Assembly: GCA_026397675.1 (NCBI GenBank)
Contig: JAPLUH010000229.1
Coordinates: forward strand, 1 to 31,770
Reading direction: 5' to 3'
From: Verrucomicrobiota bacterium
GTDB lineage: Bacteria; Verrucomicrobiota; Verrucomicrobiia; Limisphaerales; UBA9464
DNA: 31,770 nt
Shown: positions 8,332 to 15,793 of the stretch, piece by piece
Layout of the letters: each line of letters starts with the position of its first letter
How positions within the stretch are numbered: the stretch's first letter is position 1
Notes under the pieces: generated by a model
The model's database searches: none
What the model was told of the DNA's origin: nothing
Seen by the model: the letters and a program-made list of their open reading frames with translations, nothing else
Translations under genes and position numbers: made by a program

Positions 8332-8360
8332 AGGATAGGAACCGATGCGGAGGATTGCAA
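8332..8360 (-). promoter_or_regulatory. Predicted sigma-70-type promoter of znuA
   Basis: On the minus strand, TTGCAA (8360-8355) is followed after exactly 17 bases by TATCCT (8337-8332); each box matches the consensus at four of six positions. Transcription would start at about 8327-8325, only a few bases before the GTG at 8324, so the znuA message may be nearly leaderless. No Shine-Dalgarno sequence precedes that GTG, which agrees. The -35 lies inside the palindrome at 8356-8370. Confidence 0.45.
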
Positions 8361-8370
8361 ACCGTTTGCA
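8356..8370. promoter_or_regulatory. Candidate Zur operator, 7-1-7 palindrome
   Basis: TGCAAAC-C-GTTTGCA is a perfect inverted repeat with 7-base arms and a one-base centre, the geometry typical of Fur-family boxes. It covers the predicted -35 of znuA, where binding would block transcription. The sequence of the arms is not one of the well-known Zur consensus sequences, so the assignment rests on symmetry, position and the linked regulator gene. A second, 6-2-6 palindrome (8382-8395) lies slightly upstream but coincides with the tail of a terminator. Confidence 0.5.
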
Positions 8371-8393
8371 TCCTCAAGGTGTTGTTGAGCAAC

Positions 8394-8422
8394 AAAAAAC
8401 CCGCCGGCGAACCGGCGGGTTT
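8394..8422 (-). terminator. Rho-independent terminator after rpsR
   Basis: A perfect 11-bp stem (8397-8407 with 8412-8422, AAACCCGCCGG paired to CCGGCGGGTTT) closes a TTCG loop as read on the minus strand and runs into a T tract ending at 8394. It lies 18 bases beyond the rpsR stop and separates the dksA-rpmG-rpsR message from znuA, which needs its own promoter. Confidence 0.9.
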
Positions 8423-8440
8423 CAAAATGGGTGTGAAGGA

Positions 8441-8689
8441 TTACTTCATCAGAAGCATCTGCCGAGCGCGCTTGATCGCGATGCTGAGCTTGCGCTGGAA
8501 GGGGGCCGGCAAGCCGGTGTACTTCCGGGGCAGAACCCGTCCGTTGTCGGTCACGTACTGCTTGAGCAGGGCGACGTTCTTGTAGTCGATCGCGTCGATG
8601 GTGAACTCGACCTTAGGCTTCGGACGCGGGGTCCGGGCTGCGGTCGATCGGCGCTTCTTCTTTTCCTCGAGCTTGGTCTTGCGGGGCAT
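8441..8689 (-). CDS. rpsR: 30S ribosomal protein S18, cysteine-free form
   Basis: An 82-residue S18, slightly longer than usual because of a lysine/arginine-rich N-terminus. The core is unmistakable: IDYKNVALLKQYVTDNGRVL, then PRKYTGL and the basic helix SIAIKRARQMLLM. It contains no cysteine, so it is the form without the zinc ribbon found in some S18 proteins. It follows rpmG by 8 bases with AAGG as a likely ribosome-binding site within the spacer. S18 is often encoded with rpsF and rplI; here it pairs with rpmG, an arrangement also known from zinc-regulated ribosomal operons in actinobacteria. Whether this is the only S18 gene in the genome cannot be seen. Confidence 0.96.
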   Translation of the reverse strand: MPRKTKLEEKKKRRSTAARTPRPKPKVEFTIDAIDYKNVALLKQYVTDNGRVLPRKYTGLPAPFQRKLSIAIKRARQMLLMK

Positions 8690-8697
8690 AGCTTACC

Positions 8698-8865
8698 TTA
8701 CTTGATTTCGCGATGCAGGGTATGACGGCGAAGGAAAGGATTGAACTTCTTCTTTTCCACCTTGTCGGTCTGCAGCTTCTTGTTTCGGGACGTCTGGTAG
8801 CGGGAGACGGGCTTACCCTCCTTCTTCGCTTCCGTACACTCAATGGTCACAATCTCACGCGGCAT
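8698..8865 (-). CDS. rpmG: 50S ribosomal protein L33
   Basis: A short gene of 55 residues on the minus strand. The protein starts MPREIVTIECTE and ends FNPFLRRHTLHREIK, with the L33 core SRYQTSRNKK between. In zinc-binding L33 the ends carry CxxC and a second Cys pair; here only Cys10 is left and the position before Pro in FNP is Asn, so a zinc ribbon cannot form. It starts 3 bases after the stop of the dksA-like gene, with AAGGA about 10 bases upstream of the ATG inside that gene, and is followed by rpsR. This looks like a zinc-binding ancestor that lost its cysteines. Confidence 0.96.
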   Translation of the reverse strand: MPREIVTIECTEAKKEGKPVSRYQTSRNKKLQTDKVEKKKFNPFLRRHTLHREIK

Positions 8866-8868
8866 AAA

Positions 8869-9486
8869 TCAGTTTTCCTTATCCTTGGTCGGTTTCTCCT
8901 CGACGTCGCTGTCGTCGTCTTCAACGTCCACCGAGGCACCGGCCTCGACGGAGCCCAGCGAACCGAGGCGGTTTCGCTGGCGCAGGACGCCTTCTTTTTC
9001 GAGTTGGGCCTGCGATTCCACCGTGTAACGGGCCCAGGGGATCGCCTCTAAGCGGGCCTTGGGAATGACCTTTGAGGTCAATTCGCAGACACCGTAAGTG
9101 CCTTTTTCGATCCGTTTGAGGGCTTCCTCGATTTCGTAAACAGCATCCTGATCCGAAGACAGGAGGCTGAGTGCGAAATCGCGGTCGAAATTGTCGGTAC
9201 CAGAGTCTCCCATGTGGAGGCTATAGCTCTCCATCTCGGATTGGGATTCTTTGGCTAAACCGCTCATCTGGCCGCGGAGTCGCTCGTGGAGATCTAAGAG
9301 ATTCTGGTAGAACTTCTGCCATTCCGGCTTGACCCGGGAAATGGGCATCCAGTTCAGGGTCTCGGGAGGCACGGGCTTGCCACCGGATTTGGCCAAGGGG
9401 CGTCCGAGGATCGTGGCAGCACTGACGATACCGACCTTTTGATGGCCTGCTTTTGTTGTCGCAACGGGTACCGGTTTTTTTGCCAT
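8869..9486 (-). CDS. TraR/DksA family protein with degenerate zinc finger
   Basis: A 205-residue protein with the DksA-type layout: a basic Lys/Ala/Pro N-terminal region, a central coiled coil (about 55-125, with the acidic tip region DSGTDNFDRDFA) and a C-terminal finger region (about 128-165). The finger reads YGVCELTSKVIPKARLEAIP then ARYTVESQ. Only Cys134 of the four expected cysteines is present; the others are Thr137, Thr155 and Ser158. The acidic C-terminal tail (DVEDDDSDVEEK) is an extension. DksA proteins bind RNA polymerase through the secondary channel and adjust rRNA and stress promoters; fold and binding are inferred. It is the first gene of an operon with rpmG and rpsR. The ATG at 9486 has a weak GGGA upstream. 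Confidence 0.85.
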   Translation of the reverse strand: MAKKPVPVATTKAGHQKVGIVSAATILGRPLAKSGGKPVPPETLNWMPISRVKPEWQKFYQNLLDLHERLRGQMSGLAKESQSEMESYSLHMGDSGTDNFDRDFALSLLSSDQDAVYEIEEALKRIEKGTYGVCELTSKVIPKARLEAIPWARYTVESQAQLEKEGVLRQRNRLGSLGSVEAGASVDVEDDDSDVEEKPTKDKEN

Positions 9487-9866
9487 GGTGTCTCTTTCCC
9501 TGTCTACTTGCCGAGGTACTTGTCCACCGCGGACGACTCATCCGCCAAGCACCTTCTCCCACGACTCATTTCGAATCGAGGGCCGCGGAACCTAACAAGC
9601 GGCTGACAGAACGCCACTAAAATCTTCAGATGATCCAACAACCATTCTGTTAATGAATAACAATCACTCGGAAATTTGAGCTCTGCAAATGCCGTTCTGG
9701 TGAAGCGAACAGGGTGCCAGATTCTAGAGTTGGGTGGTGGGAGCCTCATTCATATTCGATCCTCAAAGGTCTCCTTCGTGTTTCCTTCGCCTTGCTTCGT
9801 GAGGGAGCTTGCGCACACTCCGCGCCGCCCTGGCGATGCTCCAGTGGCTCTCTCTATCAGAGTCTA
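9487..9866. other. Intergenic region between the dksA-like gene and carA
   Basis: 380 bases between two divergent genes, with no convincing coding sequence on either strand. It must hold promoters for both operons, but I cannot identify a pair of -35/-10 boxes with confidence. An AT-rich patch (about 9640-9690) contains the palindrome listed separately. On the minus strand AACGG and TTTGCA recur (9696-9684) as in the znuA operator, but with two extra bases between them. Confidence 0.7.
9648..9662. promoter_or_regulatory. Imperfect 7-1-7 palindrome upstream of the dksA-like operon
   Basis: TGTTAAT-G-AATAACA is an inverted repeat with one mismatched pair, in an AT-rich patch about 160 bases upstream of the dksA-like start. 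Its TGTTA...TAACA ends resemble published Zur boxes of proteobacteria, but it does not match the arms of the znuA palindrome, so the two are unlikely to be bound by the same regulator unless the site is degenerate. Confidence 0.25.
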
Positions 9867-11027
9867 ATGAACGCGATTCTCGCCCTTGAAGACGGTTCGG
9901 TGTTCCGTGGCCACGGATTTGGAGCGCAGGCTTCGGTGTCCGGGGAGGTGTGCTTCAACACCTCAATGACCGGCTATCAGGAGATTTTAACCGATCCCTC
10001 CTACAAGGGGCAGATCGTGACGATGACCTATCCGATGATCGGCAACACGGGTATCAACCTTCAGGACATGGAGTCCTGGAAGGCTCATTGCTCGGGGTTT
10101 GTAATCCGGGAACTCAGTCCCTGGGTGAGCAACTGGCGGGCGGATCAATCGCTGGCGTCCTACTTGGAGCAGAATGGCATTCCAGGAATCCAGGGTGTCG
10201 ATACTCGGGCCCTGACTAAGAAACTCCGCGTGCGGGGTTCTCTGGCCGGATTCCTCACGACGGAGCCGATGTCCGATGCTGACGCCGTGGCTCGGGCGCG
10301 GCAATGGGGCTCGATGGAGGGACGCAACTACGTTGTCGAAGTGACCCACCGGGAGAGTTTTATCTGGGATGAGAAGGATCAGGATTCGGCGGAATTTGCC
10401 GTGACCCAGCAGCACTCACCGCCCAACCCGCGGCACATACGCCTTCCGCTCCGGGCGGCGGACATCCCGATCGTGGCCTACGATTTCGGCATCAAATACA
10501 ACATCTTGCGAAGCCTCCGCCAACGAGGGTTTCGCATTCGCGTGGTGCCCGCAGGGACTTCGGCTGCGGAGGTGCTTTCTTACAAGCCTGCCGGGGTGTT
10601 CCTCAGCAATGGTCCGGGCGATCCGGGGACGCTGGGCGGGATTGTCGGCGAGGTGAAGACGCTGGTGGATACAGGGATCCCGATTTTCGGAATTTGCCTG
10701 GGTCATCAGATTCTGGGCCAGGCGTTGGGCGGCAAAACCTTCAAACTGAAGTTTGGGCATCGGGGCGGAAACCAACCGGTGAAAGATCTCGAGACGGGTC
10801 GGGTCGAGATCACTTCGCAGAATCATGGTTTTGCTGTGGATCCGGCTTCATTGCCGGCGGAGGTGGCTGTGAACCGGATCAATCTCAACGATCAAACGGT
10901 CGAGGGGCTGCGCCACAAGACCAAGCCGGTGTTTTGCGTGCAGTACCATCCAGAGGCAGCTCCCGGTCCGCACGATTCCTCGGTGCTCTTTGATGAGTTC
11001 CGGGAACTAGTGGTGAAGCGGGGTTAA
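9867..11027 (+). CDS. carA: Carbamoyl-phosphate synthase small subunit (glutamine-hydrolysing)
   Basis: A 386-residue CarA, the usual size. It hydrolyses glutamine and passes ammonia to CarB for carbamoyl phosphate used in arginine and pyrimidine synthesis. The N-terminal CPSase domain opens with ALEDGSVFRGHGFG and contains NTSMTGYQEILTDPSYKGQI. The class I glutaminase domain has the nucleophile Cys277 in FGICLGHQILGQALGG and the His361/Glu363 pair in QYHPEA. ATG 9867 matches the family N-terminus; the open frame upstream from 9714 does not. No carB is visible in this window. The carA stop overlaps the stop of the convergent glycosidase gene by three bases within the palindrome TTAA. Confidence 0.97.
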   Translation: MNAILALEDGSVFRGHGFGAQASVSGEVCFNTSMTGYQEILTDPSYKGQIVTMTYPMIGNTGINLQDMESWKAHCSGFVIRELSPWVSNWRADQSLASYLEQNGIPGIQGVDTRALTKKLRVRGSLAGFLTTEPMSDADAVARARQWGSMEGRNYVVEVTHRESFIWDEKDQDSAEFAVTQQHSPPNPRHIRLPLRAADIPIVAYDFGIKYNILRSLRQRGFRIRVVPAGTSAAEVLSYKPAGVFLSNGPGDPGTLGGIVGEVKTLVDTGIPIFGICLGHQILGQALGGKTFKLKFGHRGGNQPVKDLETGRVEITSQNHGFAVDPASLPAEVAVNRINLNDQTVEGLRHKTKPVFCVQYHPEAAPGPHDSSVLFDEFRELVVKRG

Positions 11028-12211
11028 TGGGTTTTTGCTTCAGGAACACTCTGGAATGAGCGGGGCTCGACGGCGCCGGGTTCGAGGGTGATGAGGAGAG
11101 CGTTGCCCATGGGGCGCTCGGATCCCTCGCACGGGGTATTCATGACCTGACCGCGGGCCCATAGGGTCGAAGATCCACCCCCGTCAAGATTCAGCGCATC
11201 GGTGCATCCGATACGAGCAAAGTAGGACGCCAATTCGGCGAGAGACATCCCGACCGAGAGGCCGCGCTGACGGCCGTCAACTTGCACCAGAAAGAAAAAC
11301 TCTGCATTCCACCCGATTGCCGATCGCGGGTGCCGAGCCTCAGAGGATTGAAACAGAGTGGGTTGGCCCTCCTTGAGCAGAGCGGGACCGCCGCCCAAGG
11401 CTGTTGGAGTATTTTTTAGGTCGGGTCGAGTTTCGGTGGACAAGGTCCAGAGAGATCCGGGTATGGACTGGCTGGGAGGGACTTTGTGGCTCAGGGGCAG
11501 TGAAAGAACGACACCGTTGGTGGGAATCAGGGTGTTGCCGCCCGAGTGGACGGAGTGGAGTCGGAAGGCCGAGCGGAGGCCCGGTCGGATGGGCAACTCG
11601 GTGCCCGCTTCGGCGATGAGAAGAAATTCGGTACCGGTGGCCGAAGGGGTTCGGGGGCCCACGGCCGGAGTGAAGAGCACCGGGCGCTCTTGGCGCTCCT
11701 CGTTGAGCCCGATGGCGAGGCTCGATCCATCGGGAGTGATCATCGAGAGCAGCGAAACCACCGGGCCGAGATGGAGCGAACGATCCGGCCCTATCCAGAA
11801 GGCGCTTTTGCCGTTGGGCGCGGAGATCAATTCTCCCTCTCGGATACAAAGGCCTTCAGGATCGCCCAAGCAGGGGCCCCCTCTCGCAAAAAAGTCCCCG
11901 TTGAGCGCGGCCAGTGCCTGACCGCGGGCCTTCGGGAAGGTCGAGGCTTGACTGGATAGCGTGGCGACACCCAGTCGATCACCGCCACCCAGCAGAACAT
12001 GGATCCCGAGGTCGGAGCGGTCCCGTCGGATGCGGATGACCTGTATCGACCAGGGACCCTCCGCTAAGGTCTCGTGGCTGTAAGAGAAACTGTTGGCGAG
12101 CCGATTTCTGGGAGCCGGTGCTTGAGAGAAAGGTGGTTTGTCGGACGCACGGGACGCCTCGGTTCCGACGAGCGCGGCGGCACCCAGAAAAATTGTGAGC
12201 CAGCACTTCAT
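11024..12211 (-). CDS. Secreted phosphodiester glycosidase family protein (NAGPA domain), copy 1
   Basis: A 395-residue exported protein with a signal peptide (MKCWLTIFLGAAALVGTEASRAS). The C-terminal half is an NAGPA/DUF2233 phosphodiester glycosidase domain: ALNGDFF at about 100, ALGGGPALL, SAIGWN, DGRQRGLSVGMSLAELASYF and NLDGGGSST with DGGG at 343-346. In the family this domain removes GlcNAc from phosphodiesters (uncovering enzyme) or acts on related cell-surface sugars; the bacterial substrate is generally unknown. The start overlaps the stop of copy 2 as ATGA, so the two are coupled. It is the last gene of the MoxR/vWA block. No terminator is seen between it and carA. Confidence 0.88.
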   Translation of the reverse strand: MKCWLTIFLGAAALVGTEASRASDKPPFSQAPAPRNRLANSFSYSHETLAEGPWSIQVIRIRRDRSDLGIHVLLGGGDRLGVATLSSQASTFPKARGQALAALNGDFFARGGPCLGDPEGLCIREGELISAPNGKSAFWIGPDRSLHLGPVVSLLSMITPDGSSLAIGLNEERQERPVLFTPAVGPRTPSATGTEFLLIAEAGTELPIRPGLRSAFRLHSVHSGGNTLIPTNGVVLSLPLSHKVPPSQSIPGSLWTLSTETRPDLKNTPTALGGGPALLKEGQPTLFQSSEARHPRSAIGWNAEFFFLVQVDGRQRGLSVGMSLAELASYFARIGCTDALNLDGGGSSTLWARGQVMNTPCEGSERPMGNALLITLEPGAVEPRSFQSVPEAKTH

Positions 12212-13452
12212 GGCAACGGTTTTCCGGAGTGTGTCTCAGGTCGAGTCTCCGGGACGCGGACAACGAGGAGGCCCGTGGCCGTGGCCCGTTCGCGTCCGTA
12301 GCACGGACTGTTAAGCACCTGACCGTCGAGGATCAATTCGGTGGAGCCGCCGCCATCGAGGTTGATGGCCTCCTGGCAGCCCAGTTTGACGAGGAACTCC
12401 GAGAGCTCGGCGAGAGTCATGCCCACTGAGAGCCCGGCCTGACGCCCATCCACGACCACGAGGAAGCAGTGGCGCTCATTCCATCCGAACGCGGAACGCG
12501 GATGACGTTCCGAAGAACGGGCTGCAGACTTGCCGGTGGGCGTGCCGAGGTGAACGAGAGCAGGACCACCGCCGATGGCCGAGACCGCGGATTCCAGGAG
12601 GGGTTCGGTGCGGGTCTCGAGGACCACCGTAGCTCCAGGCCTCAGGTGGTCTTGCAGTGGGGTTCCTGCCCGGAGAATCAAACAATCGGGCTCCAACGGC
12701 GCACGAGGGTTGGTCACGGAGCCCCGGACCACGGCTCGGAGTGGCTGACCGACCTTCAAGGGTGGCCCGGGATGTGATCCGTCACGGGCCAAGATCCAGC
12801 CCGAAGGGCGATCCGATTCGATGGCTGTAGACGCAGCCGGGGTGAGCACCACCGGACGTGAGCCGTCGAAGTCTTCGTTGAGTCCGAATTCCTGCGGGGC
12901 CGATTCGCCCACGCGCACCGTGAATCGAGGCCGCACCGTGTCGATGTGGGGTTTTCCGGATCCGTCGAACCAGAGGCAATCACGCTCGATGGGCGCACTG
13001 ACCAGTACGCCTCGTTGGATGAAGAGTCCTCGAGGGTCTCCGGGCATTGGGTCGTTTTCGATGGCATAGAAGTCGCCATTAATTGCAGCGACAGGTACCC
13101 CGAGAGATTTAGGAAAGAGGGTGACCTGATCCGACAAGGCATTGAGTCCAATCCGGTCATGGAAGGCCAGCGAGGGAAAGAAACCCAATCGGGGATGAGA
13201 GCGCTCAACCCGGACGATGTGGATGGACCAGGGCTCGTCTCGCACCGCGTGGCTGACACTAATTCCCGGTGATGCTTCCCGGAATGCTGGGAAGGCCTCG
13301 CCCCAGACTTGGACTCGGCTGAGCCCAACCAACATCAGCCCTAGAAGGACCTGATTGACGACAACTCTGGGGACCGTTGAAAACAATTGGGCCAATGGGA
13401 CTGATCCCGAGGGTCGGGTCGGGGTGGACAGGATCTGCGTGAGGTTTCCCAT
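12208..13452 (-). CDS. Phosphodiester glycosidase family protein (NAGPA domain), copy 2
   Basis: A 414-residue paralogue of the downstream gene with the same order of motifs: AINGDFYA, AIGGGPALV, SAFGWN, DGRQAGLSVGMTLAELSEFL and NLDGGGSTE with DGGG at 366-369. Overall similarity is clear in the motifs and low between them, so the duplication is old. The N-terminus is longer and has a hydrophobic segment (VVVNQVLLGLMLVGL) at about 30-45, which could be a signal peptide with a long n-region or a membrane anchor. It starts 6 bases after the vWA/GATase-like gene and is coupled by ATGA to copy 1. Both probably work outside the cytoplasm on surface polymers; this is inference. Confidence 0.87.
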   Translation of the reverse strand: MGNLTQILSTPTRPSGSVPLAQLFSTVPRVVVNQVLLGLMLVGLSRVQVWGEAFPAFREASPGISVSHAVRDEPWSIHIVRVERSHPRLGFFPSLAFHDRIGLNALSDQVTLFPKSLGVPVAAINGDFYAIENDPMPGDPRGLFIQRGVLVSAPIERDCLWFDGSGKPHIDTVRPRFTVRVGESAPQEFGLNEDFDGSRPVVLTPAASTAIESDRPSGWILARDGSHPGPPLKVGQPLRAVVRGSVTNPRAPLEPDCLILRAGTPLQDHLRPGATVVLETRTEPLLESAVSAIGGGPALVHLGTPTGKSAARSSERHPRSAFGWNERHCFLVVVDGRQAGLSVGMTLAELSEFLVKLGCQEAINLDGGGSTELILDGQVLNSPCYGRERATATGLLVVRVPETRPETHSGKPLP

Positions 13453-13458
13453 GGCGGA

Positions 13459-15777
13459 TTAGGCCAATCCTTTCCAACGCCGCAGCGACCATTCGAGGAC
13501 TAAGAGTCCCAGCAAGATCGCCAGATAAATCGGGCGGTCCCAAAGGGGCTTGCGAAGGAATTCTATCCAAGGCTGAGGCAACTCTCCCCACAGGGCCTCG
13601 AGTCCGTGAGGATGGGTGTCTTCGACGCGGAGGGCCATGCCGTCACCGGATTGAGCCACACCTTCCATCACCGCAGGTCGGGCCTGAAGATCGGCCAATT
13701 CTGGATCGACGCTTTCAGCCACCACCAGTTGACGATCTACGCCAAGGGATTCCCCGGCTCGTTGGGCCACGGCGCTAATAACAAAGGTACCGGGCTTTTG
13801 CAGAGTGATGGGAGCCACGTAAGCGCGTCGGGTTGGGTCGTATCGTGCCACGGCGACCGCATTGCTGGAGGAGCCCGTTCCGGCATAGAGAGTCACTTCG
13901 GCATCGGTGATTTCGTGTTGGGCTTGATCTCGAACCCGGATGGATGCCGAAGCCGTTGCGCCTGGGGTGACGTAGGCACTGGAAAGATCGAGGAGGACGG
14001 GCGGATTGGTACGACTGCTTCGGCCGGCGGCCAACCAGCGGATGGCGTTCACCCAGAACCGGCGGTAGTAGCGCGAGTCGCAGTTGTCCTCGGAGACGAG
14101 CCATTTTGGATTTCGGGGCTCGCCCCAAAGAGTTTCAAAATCCGCACCCCAAGACCGGGTGGTGTCGGAGGTGAAGGCCATGGTGCGACCTCGACCCACT
14201 TGCTGGACGGCCAGCAGGACATCGCCCTCGATGCCTTGGGGGGCATTGTCCGCATAGGCCAGCACTTGTGCACCGGGCTTGGCTCGTTCCATTCGGTTAA
14301 TGCCATGGAGGGTAGGAAATTTCTCAGTCCAGATTTTGCGCGTCTCTTCGGCATCGGCTCCGATGGCTACGATGGGATGGGTCCACGCCGCTCGGGGAAC
14401 CTTGGGCAGAAAGTCCTCTTTCGAAGAGTCGAAGGCGCCTTCCATGGCGACTGGGATGATGCGGTCGAGGAGGGTTTGGTGGTAGCCGCCGCGCCCGAAG
14501 GCTGAGTTGCCGCCGATCATGAGGAATCCACCGCCGAACTCCTCAACCAGTCGTGCCATGTTGGTCAATTGGAGCGGACTGAAGGAGTCGCGACGAATAT
14601 CGCTGTGGATGACCACATCGTAGTTCAACAGGCCGGCGAGATTTTTTGGGAAGCCTTGCGTGGGATGATCGACCGGGTAGATGCGCTCGCCCGTGTCTGG
14701 ATCGGAATCCACCGTATTGAGGTACTGCCCGTTGTTGCCGAATTGCCGATAGAGCGTGGTTACCTGAATGCCCGGGTCGCTTTGCAGGGCGTCTTTGAGG
14801 TACTTCCATTCGGGCTGCGGGCTTTGGTTATTCTGTGGAGTTCCCTCCATGTAAACCACTCGCAGCGTGGGATCGACGACCTCTAATCCGAAAGGCCTCT
14901 GGTTGTTGGAGGTGAGCCATTCGCCAGGGCTGGTCGAGACGCTCACCTCATACACTTGGAATCCGCGCATGCGTGGCGTGAATTCGAGTTCGACATGCTG
15001 AGCCTCGCCGTTGAGATCCAGCAGCTTCGCGGCGAGAATTTGGCCTTCCTTGCGGACTTGCACGGTGACGGTCTTCCCAGCGAATCCCGGGGATCGGAGA
15101 TCCACCGAAACCCGCGACGGCGCGTTCTCAGCCACCGCGCGTCGGACCTCAAGGCCGGTGATGCGTACATCCCGCACTTCGTTGGTGGTGCCGCTCAGGA
15201 GGGTGTGGACGCGCAGCCCGTGGCGACGCAGGCGGCGAGCGGCCGTCTCCGGATCCAGACCCTGGGTCTCGATGCCATCGGAGACCAAGAGCACGCTGGT
15301 CAGGGGATCTTCTGATGGCAGCGTGAGCAGGGAGTCCAGCGCGCGGGAAAGCCCAGAGGAAGGACCCTCAGCCGGTTCGGCAATGCCATTGGTTTCAAGG
15401 GTCATGACGTCACTGAAACGCAAGGCCAGCACATCCACCGAGCCCGGCTTGGCCGGCAAGACATGGTGGGCGATCCAGGCTCTTGCCGCGGCCAATCGGC
15501 CTCCAGGAACGTCGGTGGTGGCCATGCTGCGGGAGGTGTCGATGAGCACCGCCAAGCGGGTCCGGCGTGGATGGATATTTTTTTCAATCCACTGGGGATC
15601 CATCAGGCATAGCACCAGCCCGACGAGGGCTGTCAGGCGAAGCAGGCCGCACAGGGCCCGAACCCAGGGCTGCGTCCGACCGCGGGCGTACCCATAGCTC
15701 AGTGCCAATAGGCTGACGGTGATGATCCCCGCAAGGATCAGCCACCGTGGCTCTGGCAATTGGGTGAACTGCATCAT
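13459..15777 (-). CDS. vWA domain and glutamine-amidotransferase-like membrane protein
   Basis: A 772-residue membrane protein. Two N-terminal helices (LILAGIITVSLLALSYGYA and LTALVGLVLCLMDPQW) are followed by a von Willebrand A domain with the MIDAS motif DTSRS at about 80-84, extending to LLVSDGIETQG. A central region has a class I amidotransferase-like fold (YDVVIHSDIRR, then FGGGFLMIGGNSAFGRGG), probably without catalysis because no nucleophile Cys-His-Glu set is seen. A beta-rich part and a C-terminal helix (LAILLGLLVLEWSLRRW) follow. ATG 15777 lies 16 bases after the preceding stop; an ATG at 15873 would overlap it. Proteins like this sit beside MoxR and DUF58 genes in many Verrucomicrobiota and Planctomycetota. 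Function is unknown. Confidence 0.87.
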   Translation of the reverse strand: MMQFTQLPEPRWLILAGIITVSLLALSYGYARGRTQPWVRALCGLLRLTALVGLVLCLMDPQWIEKNIHPRRTRLAVLIDTSRSMATTDVPGGRLAAARAWIAHHVLPAKPGSVDVLALRFSDVMTLETNGIAEPAEGPSSGLSRALDSLLTLPSEDPLTSVLLVSDGIETQGLDPETAARRLRRHGLRVHTLLSGTTNEVRDVRITGLEVRRAVAENAPSRVSVDLRSPGFAGKTVTVQVRKEGQILAAKLLDLNGEAQHVELEFTPRMRGFQVYEVSVSTSPGEWLTSNNQRPFGLEVVDPTLRVVYMEGTPQNNQSPQPEWKYLKDALQSDPGIQVTTLYRQFGNNGQYLNTVDSDPDTGERIYPVDHPTQGFPKNLAGLLNYDVVIHSDIRRDSFSPLQLTNMARLVEEFGGGFLMIGGNSAFGRGGYHQTLLDRIIPVAMEGAFDSSKEDFLPKVPRAAWTHPIVAIGADAEETRKIWTEKFPTLHGINRMERAKPGAQVLAYADNAPQGIEGDVLLAVQQVGRGRTMAFTSDTTRSWGADFETLWGEPRNPKWLVSEDNCDSRYYRRFWVNAIRWLAAGRSSRTNPPVLLDLSSAYVTPGATASASIRVRDQAQHEITDAEVTLYAGTGSSSNAVAVARYDPTRRAYVAPITLQKPGTFVISAVAQRAGESLGVDRQLVVAESVDPELADLQARPAVMEGVAQSGDGMALRVEDTHPHGLEALWGELPQPWIEFLRKPLWDRPIYLAILLGLLVLEWSLRRWKGLA

Positions 15778-15793
15778 AGTGAGGGTGCGGAGG

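Noticed and set aside
8382..8395. TTGTTG-AG-CAACAA as a second Zur box
   Set aside because: It overlaps the T tract of the rpsR terminator, its spacing is 6-2-6, and it does not match the palindrome on the znuA promoter.
13606..14505. Long plus-strand open frame (299 codons)
   Set aside because: It lies entirely antisense to the vWA/GATase-like gene, whose domains are clear; it is a product of high GC content.
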